From: Phoenix dactylifera | Taxonomy: Eukaryota > Streptophyta > Magnoliopsida > Arecales > Arecaceae | Direction: 5' to 3' | NCBI RefSeq assembly: GCF_009389715.1 | Contig: NC_052404.1 | Coordinates: 8,020,745-8,084,744, forward strand | Length of the DNA stretch: 64,000 nucleotides | Part shown: positions 10,133 through 22,859 of the stretch, in pieces | How positions within the stretch are numbered: the stretch's first letter is position 1 | Layout of the letters: each line of letters opens with the position of its first letter | The notes under the pieces: model-generated | The model's database searches: none | What the model saw: the letters and a program-made list of their open reading frames with translations, nothing else | What the model was told of the DNA's origin: nothing | Program-made: the position numbers and the translations under genes

Positions 10133-13100
10133 CTACCTTGAGGATTGGCGAGGTCTCATGCGCCCGGCTTGGTTGGGGTTATCATTTAGTAATGAAGATG
10201 AGGACGATCCAGTCCTCCTAAATAATTTTGTCCCAAAGATATCCTTCCCCATCCTTCCCTTGAAGGAAAACCGCTTCTTGAAATGGCTCTTAGTTAAGGA
10301 ACCTCCATGCCGTGGCATTGGGAGAGACTGATTGCGCCTCAGATCACCTACATTCTGAGATGAGTTCCCTGAACTGTTGGAAGAAATGTTCACTCCCTGG
10401 CTTCTGCGAACGGATCTTAGAGCCACCTGCAGGGGTTCTGAAAATGGCGTCGATCCTTCATCGCCAAAAGCTTTCAGACATAAAGGGCATGGAGGCTCAT
10501 GGATTCGGCTCTTCGGAGTGGTCTCTTCCAAGCAATCTGCATGAAAAACATGGCGGCATGAGAGTACCCCAACAATCGGCATATCACTGCTTCTGACAAT
10601 CCGGTTAGAGCTCCATGGAGACTTCTGCCACAACGACCTCTCGCATAACCCACATTTCTGATATCTTGCTGAATTATGAAGACACCTTTGGTTCTCTAAG
10701 CTGATGTGGTCTGTGATGTCGATTACATCTCCATCATATCCAAAATCGTAACTGCTGGCATTACTCCATCTGTATGCTTCCCTCGAGCTTATGTTTGGTT
10801 CTGGAGAAGCCTCCATCTTTTGGAGTTCAGTTAGGGTTTTTAGAAACGTGAGGTCTGGGCTCAAAATGTTCTCGGGCCACATAGGGTCAGTGCTGACATC
10901 ATCTCCAGGTGTCCTCCTGCCACCACTACTGGTTTGAGCCATCCCAAAGGCTTCAGTATCTGAAAAAGGATTCCGAGAAACAAGCGGATAAACAGGTTTC
11001 GACATGAATGAGCGTCTGCCCGAAAAATTGCAAGGTGGGAAGAAGTTTGGCTGCTTGCTAGTGGATGCCCATTGACTAGAGTCTGAAAGTGAGGATGCAA
11101 AGCCATGATTGTTTCCAGCAGTATAACACCTCTGCGACCAGAAATGCGAAAAAATGATGCTCATAATTAACGTATTATGTGAAGCCACCACTTAACATTT
11201 TGAAGAAAAATGCCTTGGGACACTGAAAATTAGGTAAAATGGGAGTTCAAAAGTGTACCTCATCAGACTGAGAACATACAGAAGTCTCAGGCCTTGTTCC
11301 TAATCATGTAGAAGAAATTTAAGATTAGTTGAATGATGAGGAATAACCTTGAAGTGACCAGATAGCACTACACTTACAATTATTTTCTCTTGGTACACAA
11401 ACAAGAAAGAAGGCTCAAATAGGTTTAGTTCTAACTTAATTTCAGGGTACATAGATTTCCACATGTATTACAAAATAGAGAAATGAGAAAAAAGGAGAAG
11501 CGTATGGGAAGAAAACAAAGAAGGATAAGAGAGATAAAGAAGGAATATGGAAGACAAGAAAGAATGAAGGCGAAAGGAAGAGTTACATGCATTACAGAGA
11601 TCTGAAATAAAGTACTCACCCCAATCCTACCTGATAGAAATATAACATGTATAATTAAATCATAATCAAAATAAGCCTTTAAAAGTATATACAAAACCTC
11701 CATTTTTACCAATTCATTCTATTCAGCCTAAATCCCTCACCTCTTTTGTCCTTCCCATCTTAGTGGCATAACAGGTAAAGGTTTAACTCAAACCAATCGT
11801 CCAACCCTAAGGCTCAAAAATCGCCTCCTTACCATCATTAGCGAGATCCAGATAATTCTTGATAACCAAAGTTAAACCTGTGTCTCTTGAAGAACTATCA
11901 CTGCATGATTTAAAGATTGCATTCTCTTCACAACACTCACAACTATCGCCCTTTACAACATTTTCTTAACAACACAAATTAGGAAACGGTATCAATACCT
12001 TCAACTAGAGGTCGCATCATGTTTCCCTTTTACATAAAAATCAATGTCCTCTCTCATAATCCAATTGCCTTCCACACTTAGGCTTCTCAACATTTGACAT
12101 AGATCGCCCTCTTCATACAATCGATTGCCTTGTGTTTCTCCCAAAGATTTAATGGTCCTGAGATTTTCCTCCAATACATCTACTTATCCATTCCTCCTGC
12201 ACATTAGGAAGTCTGTCATCAACAAGTTTCTTATATATTCATCAATCAGTTCTCTTCATTACCTTCCTTAGCTTATCATTCAAAGAATCCCAAAAGCTCA
12301 AAACCTTATCGTATGCTCACATGCAAATTTTTCTACTGAAAAAAAGGCTAGAACCTATCTGTAAAATTGTATAAAACTATTAGATTGAGCAATAGTATAC
12401 TATGTCTAACTTGTAAGTCATGCATCCTGGTAAAATCCAAAAAAGGTGCCTTAGAGAGAGCAATCAAGAAAAATTAATGCCACGACTAGTTCCCTCAAGT
12501 TAAGTTTTCTTTGGAGGGCACATACAACCATTATTCACCAAATATTTCTTAATCAAAATATCACAATAATGAGATCAAGCTAATCAATGGCAAAAAGTAG
12601 ATTGTGCCACTATATATCCTTAATAATGTTCATATAGACCATAGCGTTTTCTGTTGTGATGTCATTCCGAAGCAATCAAAAATTTGTGGATCAGAATATC
12701 TCTCCTGAAGCACTAGGTGGCAAACAGGTGACCCAGCTTCACCAATTCCTGCTTGTGTTATTTTTCTCATGCTTACCCCAAGCAGAAAACATAAACGCAC
12801 ACAAGCATGCTAGAATGAAAGGGCACGGGCAAAAATGTGCATGAGTGCATACATACACATTCACAACTTTGATGTCAATTTTGAAGCATATTTGAAAATT
12901 AAGGCCTCTCCAAAAGGTCACCAGTAATACAACTCCCGAAATCCCCATAATCACTTCTCCAATATCTACCCAAGAAAAGAGAGAGATGGACACACTCATA
13001 CATTCACAAACACCACAAACCCAAAGATCCACACATACATGCACACAAACACAAGCATGCCCTTCTCCTCCTCCGTTCTTTCGATCCTTATAAACCTGAC

Positions 13101-14527
13101 TATGACAAGTCGGTTGATTCTCCTCTTAATCAACTGCATGTTTTTTTGTCATTACTACCATTCACAACCTAGGTAAAAACATTATAATTTCTCTTTCATA
13201 AAACATGAGAAGCTACTAATAATTTTTTTCACACGATAAACATACTAAATAGTCAAAACCATTGCATAAAATAGATAAGAAAATGCATGATGAATATCAT
13301 TTCATGAAAATGATCAATAATTTGCAAAAGAACCATCCTAAACTGGTAGAAATTGGCCTTAGCATCATATCATGTAACAAAAGTTATGCTTATTAACTTG
13401 CACATGCAAGACGACTTTCATTATCTACCTTCCACCATCAAAAGGGATTGAGAATTAAGGCATAGCGCACAATAAAGTAACCCAAAATCACTACAAATTC
13501 TTTGGCCATCTTTATGACCTAGAAAACCAGCACTCACTAGATGATATAGCAGGTTACCTCCTAAGTCAGAGGGGCACAAAAATATGTTCCGCGGCCAGTA
13601 GTCTAGTGAAACAAAATCCAGACCAAAATATACTTGCAGCACAATGATGATAAAAAATTACATGTCAGAAAGATGAAAAGAGAATTTGCGCTCTTGCTCC
13701 TTCACATGTCCATCTATTGCCTCCTACACCTCTTTCCCTCTGACAACATGATGCTGAGCCTTTTCCAAAGAGTCAATCATCAGCAAGCCTCTAAGACCTA
13801 TACCTTTACATCAACCTTCATGATCATATTCAGTTCAATCTAAAATTCTTTCCCATCCAAAATATAGTAATGCAACAATATTCAGTTGTATTATCTCAAT
13901 GTAAAAATTATTTTTACCCTATCTATCTTGATTTTTTTCTCTTCCACTGTAAAGGTCAGCCATCCAACCTCCAAAGTTGCAGCCTTCAGAAGGAGTAGAC
14001 AGAGAGAGAATTTTTGTAGCCACTGGCCACAACAAAAATGAATGGAGAAACAGGACTATCACATTAAGCTTAAAAAAAAACTGAAGTAGTTCTTTCTTAT
14101 TGTCATAAATTAACCATCAGAAAATTAAACAGCATGTATTACCTCCTACAGGTGTAAATTCGCCAAGATCATATCTTTGACCAGGTGGTGTCCATCGAGG
14201 TGCCTGGATATTATCAGCAGGGCTCCCTAAATAAGAAAGTGCCCCATCAGACACTGAATGGTAATGATTTAGGTACCGGTCACTGCTGACACCACTTCTA
14301 CTTCCCTTACTGTGTGATGATAGCGATGACCCATATATGGGACCTTCATGAACCCTATGAGATAATCCATCTGATTGAAATCTACAGTCCCATCTCCTTG
14401 ACAAAGGAGGGGAGAAGCTTGAACTCATTCGCCAATGGGGTTCACTGGGATCCATGGAACAGTCTCTACTGGCTGTCTTGCATTTTGATCCATGTGGCCC
14501 AGTGGCCACACAACACAGAGCACCCGT
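10133..14527 (-). CDS. RING-H2 zinc-finger protein, probable E3 ubiquitin ligase (3 coding exons)
   Basis: Exons in transcription order are 14527-14143, 11299-11259 and 11131-10133, with GT-AG junctions and phases that give 474 codons plus stop. The 41-bp middle exon encodes GTRPETSVCSQSDE and joins both neighbours in frame. The RING has C302, C305, C334, H336, H339, C342, C357 and C360, a C3H2C3 (RING-H2) order with spacing CX2C, X28, CXHX2HX2C, X14, CX2C. The rest is Ser/Arg-rich and probably disordered, with a basic C-terminal tail (SHFKKRFSFKGRMGK). Such proteins usually pass ubiquitin from an E2 to a substrate; no substrate can be inferred. The frame opens TGALCCVATGPHGSKCK with ACG at 14527-14525 where relatives, as I remember them, begin MGALCC. 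No in-frame ATG lies between the upstream stop and this point; the next in-frame ATG is 17 codons further into exon 1 after GPHGSKCK, in CSMDPSEP. If translation begins at the ACG, Gly2 and Cys5/Cys6 could be lipidated. Confidence 0.8.
11300..14142. other. Large first coding intron of the RING gene
   Basis: This 2.84-kb intron separates exon 1 from the 41-bp exon. It is AT-rich, with purine-rich stretches (11460-11585) and a CA/CATA-rich segment near 12985-13055. I see no gene or clear transposon in it. Confidence 0.6.
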
Positions 14528-16447
14528 CTTAGCTATTTTTATGTGATGGCATGGAGATGCAATGGAAGCAATTATGCCTTACACAGTTGCAGCTTCCTTC
14601 CGATAGGAATCATTTATGATCTTCACTCCAAAATGAATGGTAAGACATCATGCATCAAACACTGAATCAGCATTGATGATGGGACATGTTGATAAGAGTA
14701 CCTGTTGCAATAATTGAAGCTCCAGAGTTATAATAGGCTCGCAAAAAATATTTCAATTAAAATGGAGTCAGAAAAGTGTCTATTATAATGTCCTGTCTCA
14801 ATCAGATCTTCAAACTTTGCAGTTAAGCATTTCCCTGATTTTAGAATGTCATATTGTTCATCTGCAAATGAGAAAACAAAAAAGAACAAAAAAGGAGTGG
14901 TATCATTAAGGTTTAGCAATCATATCTACTACTTTATACATTCAATCACAAACTTTCATATCCATGAACAGCGACTCCACTCCAGTAATCATGCACCTGT
15001 CAGTAATCATGCACCTGTTTACCCCCTTGCAGAGACAAATTACCACTCGAGCAACATGAAAATTTCTGAGGCACATAAATGACAATCTCCTTAAAATTTC
15101 TGAGGCACATTTTTTTAGATATAATAAACATTACAAGCATAGTAAATATAGAAGTACATAGGCATATGAACCTTCTAAGAAAAGGTTAGAGATAAATCAT
15201 TAACATGTCTCGTTAAATACCTCAAAGAACAATCATCAACTACACTAAAATCCTAGCATTTATAATTAACATAGTTTAATTAAAAGTTTATGTAGTTTAT
15301 CTACTTTTTGCCCAAAAAACATCACATTTATCTGGATGGGCCATGGTGAAATATACTAAATTCGGCATAAAAAAAGGCCAAAGGGGAAAAAAAAGTTAGC
15401 CTGACTATTTATAACTTTTTAGCTTATAGGAGGGGGACAACTTACCGGCTGGGTGCTGAATGCTAGCATTCTACTCAGCAAGAGATTTTTCACTGTTCTA
15501 TTGCAAGATTAAATATTCTGTCACAGGATAAAATTTCAACCGGAAAATCCTCCCTCAAGTGGGGAAGTAAAAATGAAATCATGCCCATTTTGCACCAAAA
15601 CACTGACACTGAGGATACCTTACATAACAAAGCAATAAACTTGCTAGATGAACCATATAGAACTTGATCCATTCATCAAAGCCAAACATGTGCTTTCGAT
15701 GTGTCAACTAAATAAAATGTCACACTAAGCATTTCCTTCGACTAAAAAAAAAATGGCAAGTTATCTGGTAGGAGCGTAGAGGTAAGGTCGATAGCATGCT
15801 CGGTTCACAATCCTGAAGCAGTTAAAGTTTGCTCGTTAACTTAAAATTATAAGATTGATTCATGAAAATTTTCCAAACAGAAATCAAAGATTACTAGACC
15901 AATTCATTGATTTCATTGTTTCACAAAATGAAATCTATAAGTTCTGCCCACGCCATAAATATGTGCTCCAATGAAAAATAGCTATGCAGACAACACTTCA
16001 ACCATCTATATGGTTTTTTCTTCATTCTCCGACTAGCCACATGATTACAAAAGGTTCCAGGGTTCCATCTTCCCAACTCCCAACCCTATAAAACCAACCG
16101 ATGTATCATAGGCATCTTAAGGAAAGAAAGGGGAATCCCAAATGGGGAGGAAAAATCAAATAACGAACACAATATGACATAAATCAATCCAAAATGCAAC
16201 CTTGATGCGCTTCAAACTAACAGATGTCAGTATATACAATAAAGAACGAATAACAGTAACTAGGAAAACCATAAATCACAAACTAATCCCAACCTGCAAG
16301 ATAAAAATCGAATCTTGGGGCAAACGATATTAGGGAAACCAAATTAGCGGACACGAAATCACATGTTTCGCATGGAACAGTGGATAAGACATCAGCAAAA
16401 ATCGCCCAAAGAAGCAGGATTTGATGCAATAGATGGAGAGTAAAATA
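14528..16447. other. Probable 5' leader intron of the RING gene
   Basis: If the GA-repeat leader at 16.5 kb belongs to the RING gene, this stretch is its leader intron. Minus-strand sequence TTTCGCCGG followed by GTATTT near 16450 is a fair donor, and AAAATAG at about 14535 a fair acceptor just before the ACG. No other coding exon was recognised. Confidence 0.35.
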
Positions 16448-16582
16448 CCCGGCGAAATTTTGGGCTTGGAAGTGTCAACAGGAAAAAGGGCGGCCGAAGA
16501 GCACGAAGGCCCGAGCTTTCGGTAAGAGGCCTCGGAGGAAGAGAAAAAAGGGGAAATAATAGAAGGCCCGAGTGACGATAGA

Positions 16583-16622
<40 letters not shown>

Positions 16623-16690
16623 GGCACGCCAGAGCCAAAATTCCGCTGTAGATTCCGGATGGCGACAACGGAGGAGAACACGTGCGTATC
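16448..16690 (-). promoter_or_regulatory. Probable 5' leader exon of the RING gene
   Basis: This is a GC-richer island. Its minus strand carries a GA dinucleotide tract followed by a pyrimidine-rich segment and ends in a plausible splice donor. GA-rich leaders are common in plants. Assignment to the RING gene rests only on position and orientation. Open frames through the GA tract (poly Arg-Glu) are artefacts. Confidence 0.4.
16586..16618. repeat. CT/GA microsatellite
   Basis: An uninterrupted CT run of 33 bases reads as GA on the minus strand, inside the likely leader of the RING gene. GA repeats can bind plant BBR/BPC factors; this is general knowledge and not shown here. Confidence 0.95.
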
Positions 16691-17369
16691 TCGTGACACA
16701 TATGGGGTTGATATGAGGGCCGTGAATTTGGGATTCTACGAAATTTGGAATGTGACATCTCGTGTGTCATCTAACTATGGATGCGATTTTAAGTGCATGC
16801 ACCATGGATTATTTAACTACTATGATATTACCACAATAATTCAAATGCGACACACAATTACATATACATAATATTTTGTCACTATTCTATCATAACAGCC
16901 TTTACATGATAGCAGTAACAATCAATGCCCAACCTTTGTAACTGTTCAAAATAACCAGTGTATTATTTTTTTTCTTTTGTTCGTTTAATATTGCATAAAA
17001 CCTTGAGTGACATGTCTACTATTTTCATTGTAATGTCTGGTAATTGCCAACATGATTACTCTTATTTTTGTTCCAAAATGTTCAATAAAAGGTTTAAGTC
17101 TAGTCCTAAAGAGTAACCATCACTATTATATTGAATATGATACTGGGCAACCATATTATCTCCGGCATTAAAATGGAAAAATGGCATTATTGCTATGATC
17201 GTGAATTTCTCTTCTTTTCTTTTTTCCGATCAAGCGATCTTAATATTCCGACGAATGAATTTTGTTAGGAAAAAAAGCCCATGATTAAAAGCCATATTCT
17301 TTTTAAGTACATAGTATTAGGTGAGAGATTCACAAATGAGTCCCTAAAAGCTAGCTCAAGTGGATTTTT
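16691..17369. other. AT-rich spacer
   Basis: No gene or clear element was recognised. Confidence 0.4.
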
Positions 17370-17374
17370 GTGGG

Positions 17375-17699
17375 TGTGAGGACCCGTGTGGGCATGTGTT
17401 TAATCCCACATCGATTATTTGCTGGGTAGATCTTGAATACTTATACAAAATCAAGAAACTCAAATAATAACTTTCGGCTAGCCATTTTGGGTGAGATCCT
17501 GGGTTGTTACAAATGGTATCAAAGCAGATCCGGCCTATAACCTATGTGGACTAGGGAACACTGCAGCATAGATCCATCGAGGTTGACCACGGGCCGATCG
17601 TGGTATTGGTTATTTACTGGATAGATCTTGGATACTTATATAGACTTAAGGAGTAAAAATAATACCTTCTAGCTAGCCATTAGGTGAGGTCCTGCTACA
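17375..17699 (+). mobile_element. TRIM-type miniature LTR element, copy 1 (325 bp)
   Basis: The element begins TGTGAGGACCC and ends CCTGCTACA (TG...CA) and is flanked by a perfect 5-bp duplication GTGGG (17370-17374 and 17700-17704). LTR1 spans 17375-17511, ending GGTTGTTACA. Two bases later comes TGGTATCAAAGC (17514-17525), one mismatch from the TGGTATCAGAGC that pairs with initiator Met-tRNA in many plant LTR elements. The second LTR is 5'-shortened (about 17605-17699): TTATTTACTGGATAGATC repeats TTATTTGCTGGGTAGATC of LTR1. There is no coding capacity, so it would have moved using another element's proteins. The same family recurs at 23875-24292. Confidence 0.85.
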
Positions 17700-17704
17700 G
17701 TGGG

Positions 17705-20128
17705 ATAGCTTTGGTGCAGCTCTTGTAACAAATCAAGGGGTATTGGAATTAATGGTGTCTTGTGAGGCCCACTAGGTGTGCACTATAGCCGGTTCGGTTT
17801 GGATGGGCCCGCTACATCATTTGATTTCTGTTCCAAGAAGGGGACTCTCTCTGCCTGGAGTCTAGAGATATTAATTGTTGGGATACCCTTTTAAACAATA
17901 GCTTCCTAAGTACATGGATATTAGGATATATTGTCGAGGCATCGTGCCTTTTCTTAATAATAAATAACTGGTAGGTTATTGTACAGGTGCAAGCAGATGA
18001 GGAATAAGGAAAAAAAAAGTATAGAAAGATGTTTGTGGCTATGGATGAGATTTGAGATTCCCACATAATTTAGATGGCTAATGCTGCAATCCCTTGGCCA
18101 ACTAACAGCCAAAGTCGGCAAATTGCTGGTTTCATGATCACCTTTGCTATGCTTGCCTTTTGGATGGCACAATGGGATATTTAATTGTTGGTTGAGAGCC
18201 AAACAATTAGCCCCTATCAGGTCCTAACATGTGGAGTTGTGGGCTTGCACTAACTTCCCCTACTCTCTTCTTTAGCCAGGCTCACTTGCCAGGTGACATT
18301 TTTCTCCATGCATATGGTTACTACTTTCAGGTCCTTAGATTCATTTAGCAGCAGGCCTAATCTTTTTCTTACCACCATTGTGTTCTCAATCAACTCCAGC
18401 TATCTGGCAAGTCTCCTCTGAAACGACAAATGTCCTGATCTTTTTGTTACCCTGCATAGTCTTCTGCAAGAAAAAAGATGCATCTCTACTTACATTGTCT
18501 GCAACTAGCTTTTCCTCGAATATTTCTTCTTTTATCTACATCATCTATTTCTCTTCCGCCCCCACATTAGACGGCCGTTTGCCATTGCTATGACAAGAAA
18601 AGAAAAATATCAAGATATCAGTATGTATGTGTTGTTAGATAGTCATGACAAGAAAAGCATTATAGTCCAATAAAATCTAAAATAAAAAAGAAAAATTAAT
18701 TCAATCATCTCTCTCAAAATAAAATTTTAAAAAAATATGCTGACCAATTTTATCAGCATCAGGCATGGAGAATATAATTATCCAAGATTCCATCGAAAAA
18801 AGACTAGTTGAAAAATATTATTTGTATTTTTTGGCCGTGCACTCAAAATATCTAAATATATATCTACAAATACCATAATTGGCTCGTGGTCAATTCAAAT
18901 AAAGTTTATGTTCGAGCATTTTTCGATCCATATTGAGCATGGATTGGATTCGCTCTTGATCCAAGATCCGCCCAATATGCCTACACGGGTCTTCCTAGAG
19001 GATCCATACTCATGGTTGGACAGATGGCACTCCAACCTGCAGACCTGATACTCCAATCTATACATTCTGGTGGTCTCGGTATTCTCTCTGTAGAGATGCA
19101 TCAGTGGCAAAGCCATCATCAAAAGCATTCTCCATCCAAACAATCTCTGGTCTTCTCTCGCTAATGCTAAATATTTCTGTTGCCGATGACCCCCATATCA
19201 TCTTAATACCGGCACCGCTTGATAAAATGCCTGTGTATGGGGTTGAAGGATTGAAAATGGTGGATCTAATTTCAGTAGCAGATGTTGGGATGCCCAGCTA
19301 CTGGCTCCATTGTTCCATCCTTGGCATAAACTGGCCAGATTGACTTGGCGTCCTCGTGGAGCCTCTTTGCCTATGGCTAGAGAACTATAAAAACTTATTC
19401 CACATTGCCAAAGGTCATACAAATGACACATCTTATTGGTTTTGAAACCTGAAAGTTCATACTTGGAATTGGTGTATTTTGGTGGAAGGTGTTTTGGAAT
19501 AGACTACCATATTGTGAGCTGCTTCATTAGAGGGTCTACAATTCTCTGATTCGAACAGCGTTATATCTTTCGTGTAGAAGAAGGATTCACCTCCCTTCAT
19601 ATGAATCCAACGCTGGATTGTGCAATTGTTACTTCGAGATCCATGTAAATGGATAGATGGAGTTCGGATTGCTTTGAGATTCATGCAGTATGTGATCCAA
19701 CAGTCGATATCACGAGAAAAGAACAATTATTCTTTCGCTCGGAAGATATAACCCCTATCCCTCTCCTACATGCAAAAATTTAGTGTTACGAAAATGGACA
19801 GATAAAAGTAAGCCCAGCTCGTGAAACTTGGGACTTTTATAGGATTAGATCTAACATGTCAAGTGAATAAGCCTTGACTCCATTTGTTGGTCATTACCAC
19901 TCTCATTAGCACCTGTACATCACAAGATAAAGCGAGCAAGCGAGCTGCTTCTTTTGTTACCACTGGCCGGTATGTTGGCAAACCACATATCATCTTATTA
20001 ATCAGATGCAGGAGATCATATGGCCAGCATGATGCCACCTCTTATGATTGCCGAGCAACAAACCAAAGCAGAGACTGGCAAAGTCCTTCAACCTCACGGC
20101 CACAAACTACTGTTGAATCTCAGTCTTC
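17705..20128. other. Unassigned intergenic sequence
   Basis: No gene was recognised. Medium-length open frames at 18895-19143 (minus), 19104-19343 (plus) and 19457-19726 (minus) lie in slightly GC-richer DNA and may be decayed repeats, but I could not place them in a family. Confidence 0.35.
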
Positions 20129-20600
20129 TTTTTTTTTTTTTTTGGTACAACGGCGGCTCACATCCGATGGGTATGAATACAACTACAGAAAGGCTCTGGC
20201 ACAAACTTATGATCCACTCAGATAAAACCCTTCAAGTGATGAGCATCAAAAGAGGCAACCCAATCAGCAGCACAGTTAGCCTCTCGATAAACATATGTGG
20301 CTAGGTATGAGCCACACTCCCCTAGTAGGCTGCGGATGTCATAAAGCAGCGGCTGCTCCTCAGTCACGCCTCATCTACCTCGACCCCACTTAGTCGAGTC
20401 CTCCACCAAAAGGATGCAGTCTGCGCCTAGCACCCATCGCGCATAAGTGATGTCTTCCTATGCTGCATGAAGCTCGGCGCACACCACGGACGTGTCGAAG
20501 ATTTGTCGCCCTCTTACTGCCACCAGTCTAGCATCGTAGTCTCTAATAACAAATCTCATACCTCCGCAGCTTCCTTTCTCGGCGCGGCCTCAGTCTCTAC
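20129..20600 (-). pseudogene. LINE 3' fragment with broken RNase H-like domain
   Basis: On the minus strand the reading GSCGGMRFVIRDYD is followed by CAELHAA, a TAG, GADCILLVEDS, a TGA, and YVYREANCAADWVASFDAHH up to a TGA near 20224. This is the RVT_3 RNase H-like tail typical of plant LINEs, including the conserved YREAN..ADW block. A 15-base T run at 20129-20143 marks the poly(A) end of the minus-strand element. The two in-frame stops show it is dead, and most of the element is missing (5' truncation). Confidence 0.75.
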
Positions 20601-21720
20601 CGGTGGAAATGACATTCCCATGCACTAACTTTGCCGTATATATAGCCACCTTTCCTTGTTTTAAGCTCGTTGCTGCCTGCCTGTTTCCTGTTTTGTGCTC
20701 TTCATGCCAAGATTCCCGCACGGACCCCACGAGCCCATCATCTTCTGCCGTTCTCCTCGAACCTAGTCTATAAAGGTTTGAGAAAAGCCATGGCCAAAGT
20801 CCAGGCCTATCTTGTTATACTTTTGAGGAAGAGAAGAGGATCCCAGAGGTCATTTGGTTATTCCCTGAGATTTACTTATTTTTATTCGCTTATTTTCGTA
20901 AAAAGGTTCTTACGTGTCGCATGGATAGCAAGCCTGCGTGCTAGGTTTGTTGCTTACACACTGTGGATGAATAATGACATCGATATACGGAGGAACAAAT
21001 GAAAACTTAGAAAAGATGTTAAAGCCAAGCAAAGAGGGGTTAGTGAAAGAGTTGGATTAAATTACACGACATTCAATCAAAAAAAGAAAAAAACGTGACA
21101 TTCATCGTACATACATGTACATACATGCAAGATTAGTACATATGATTTTATTCTTCTTGAAAGATGCCGTGGCTTTTTAAATGTACACTATTTGGAACCA
21201 TGCTACTACGTGTAAAAAATGGGCATTGGATTCTTGGCAACTAAAAGGTTAAAAGTGCTAGTAGATGAAGATTTAGGTAATCTCATCAAGTTGCATGTAT
21301 TCAAAAGCTGAACATAGGAAGAAAGGACACTGGAAGATTGCATGGCAAAATTGCTATCTTCAAGATGATGATTTTCTCGCTTTAGTCATGGCCAACCGCA
21401 AGTTGATACTAGAATATCTTATCTAGAGGCACAATTGCTTGGCCCTTGGTCTTTTCTCTCGCACTTGGTGGAGCGTGGAGCCATCTACAATATAACCGAA
21501 GACATGTTATAAAGAGCAAAAATTTTAATCAAGTTATTATCATTGACTATAAATAAGAAATTACATTTTTGAAAGTGAAAAAGCTATGTGCCTATGCTTT
21601 AGGCATGGAGTATCCTATATAATGGTAGTTGCAAGAAATTTTAGCACGCCTTATATGTAATAAATATTTTTTCCCGTAAATGACATGAGACAAATTTTTA
21701 TTGGCTATCGCCTAAGCAGA
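20601..21720. other. Unassigned intergenic sequence
   Basis: A TATATATA run at 20635-20642 precedes a 110-codon open frame (20670-21002), but the product matches no family I know and codon use is not convincing. The rest is AT-rich. Confidence 0.3.
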
Positions 21721-21721
21721 C

Positions 21722-21840
21722 GCTACAAAAAAAATTATCTTTTTCGATGCTTTTTAAAAGCCTATATCGACGCTTATAAGCGTCAGTAATTTTTCCGCCG
21801 ACGCTTTCTAAAGCGTCGACTAATTAAAATGGAAACAAAA
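21722..21840 (+). mobile_element. CACTA-like terminal fragment with hairpin subterminal repeats
   Basis: The segment starts CGCTACAAAAAAAATTATC, close to the CACTACAAGAAAA end of plant CACTA (En/Spm-type) elements. It then has palindromic motifs GACGCTTATAAGCGTC and GACGCTTTCTAAAGCGTC, the kind of GACGC/GCGTC subterminal repeat these elements carry. No opposite end was found within reach, so this is probably a remnant. Confidence 0.5.
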
Positions 21841-22859
21841 TCTTAAGTACCATATCAAAATTTTAGCACGAATCTCGACCGCATTAGTTGAAGTAATTTA
21901 TCTTTGAAAATAAATTATATAGATTTTAATTTCAATATATATATGTCCCAATTTATTTCTTCTTTCCAAGAAATTTCTAATTTTGACATATTTTATTATC
22001 TCCCCATATAAGATCTAAGAGACCCGCAGCTATTTTTAGATGAAAATAGCACAAAATCCCCTTTTCCATGCACCCACATTGAAAGTTCCTCAAGATGTGT
22101 TCATCTTCATCTCATAAGTATTCTTACCATGATTCTTTGGAAATTCAAACTGAAGAAAGAAAGCCACCTACTTGCTCCCTTGGATAAGGGGGAAAAAAGG
22201 GGAATAAAAGCTTCTCTCTTGGGTGAAAAAGAAAAACCCGTTTTTCCACCAAGAGACAACATCTAGGATAACTCATACACCAGTATTTTTCTTTTATCTG
22301 TTTCTGCCTCTCTTTTTTTCTTCTGAAAAATATACCTTTTCGCTGCTACTTCTCTTCCGCGTAGCAGCCTCCACTGGCCCTTCCTTCCACCAGAGAATGT
22401 TCGATACAGGTAGAAATTTGCTTATACCCTTTCCGATCCATAGATCACCCCAGTATGAGTACGTCATCCCAGCACCACCTCAGTGCCAGCTGGACTAGAT
22501 AGCGTTCCCACTGAGCGTATCCAAGTAGGATGTATACGGTCCCAACATTTAATCAATTTCGAACTTGGACTACGCCGGTGGAAGCAAAGCCTCGTTCTAA
22601 TTATACTACCACCTTGGTGGCAAAAAAAAAAAAAAGTATGGCCCTACCATTGTGTGTGCCGGAGTACCAACCCGCCTCTATTTCGTTGTCTCTTCTACAT
22701 CTACTAGTGCATGTCCTTTCCTATTCTCCTCTCCAAATTGGCCTCCCTTTCCACTTTTCCCTCAGTACCAAATCCATAGAAGAGATTGTCTTTTTGGGCA
22801 TCTGGTTCTATTCCACTCACAAGCCCATCCTCCTTGTGAGACCCAACTTAAGGATAAGG
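21841..22859. other. Unassigned intergenic sequence
   Basis: AT-rich to 22200, then pyrimidine-rich. A poly(A) run at 22621-22635 sits in the middle. Open frames at 22483-22868 overlap one another in different frames and look non-coding. Part may belong to the LINE that follows. Confidence 0.3.

Noticed and set aside
16475-16770. Minus-strand open frames with Arg-Glu repeats near the CT tract
   Set aside because: These are simply the GA microsatellite translated, with no conserved flanks.
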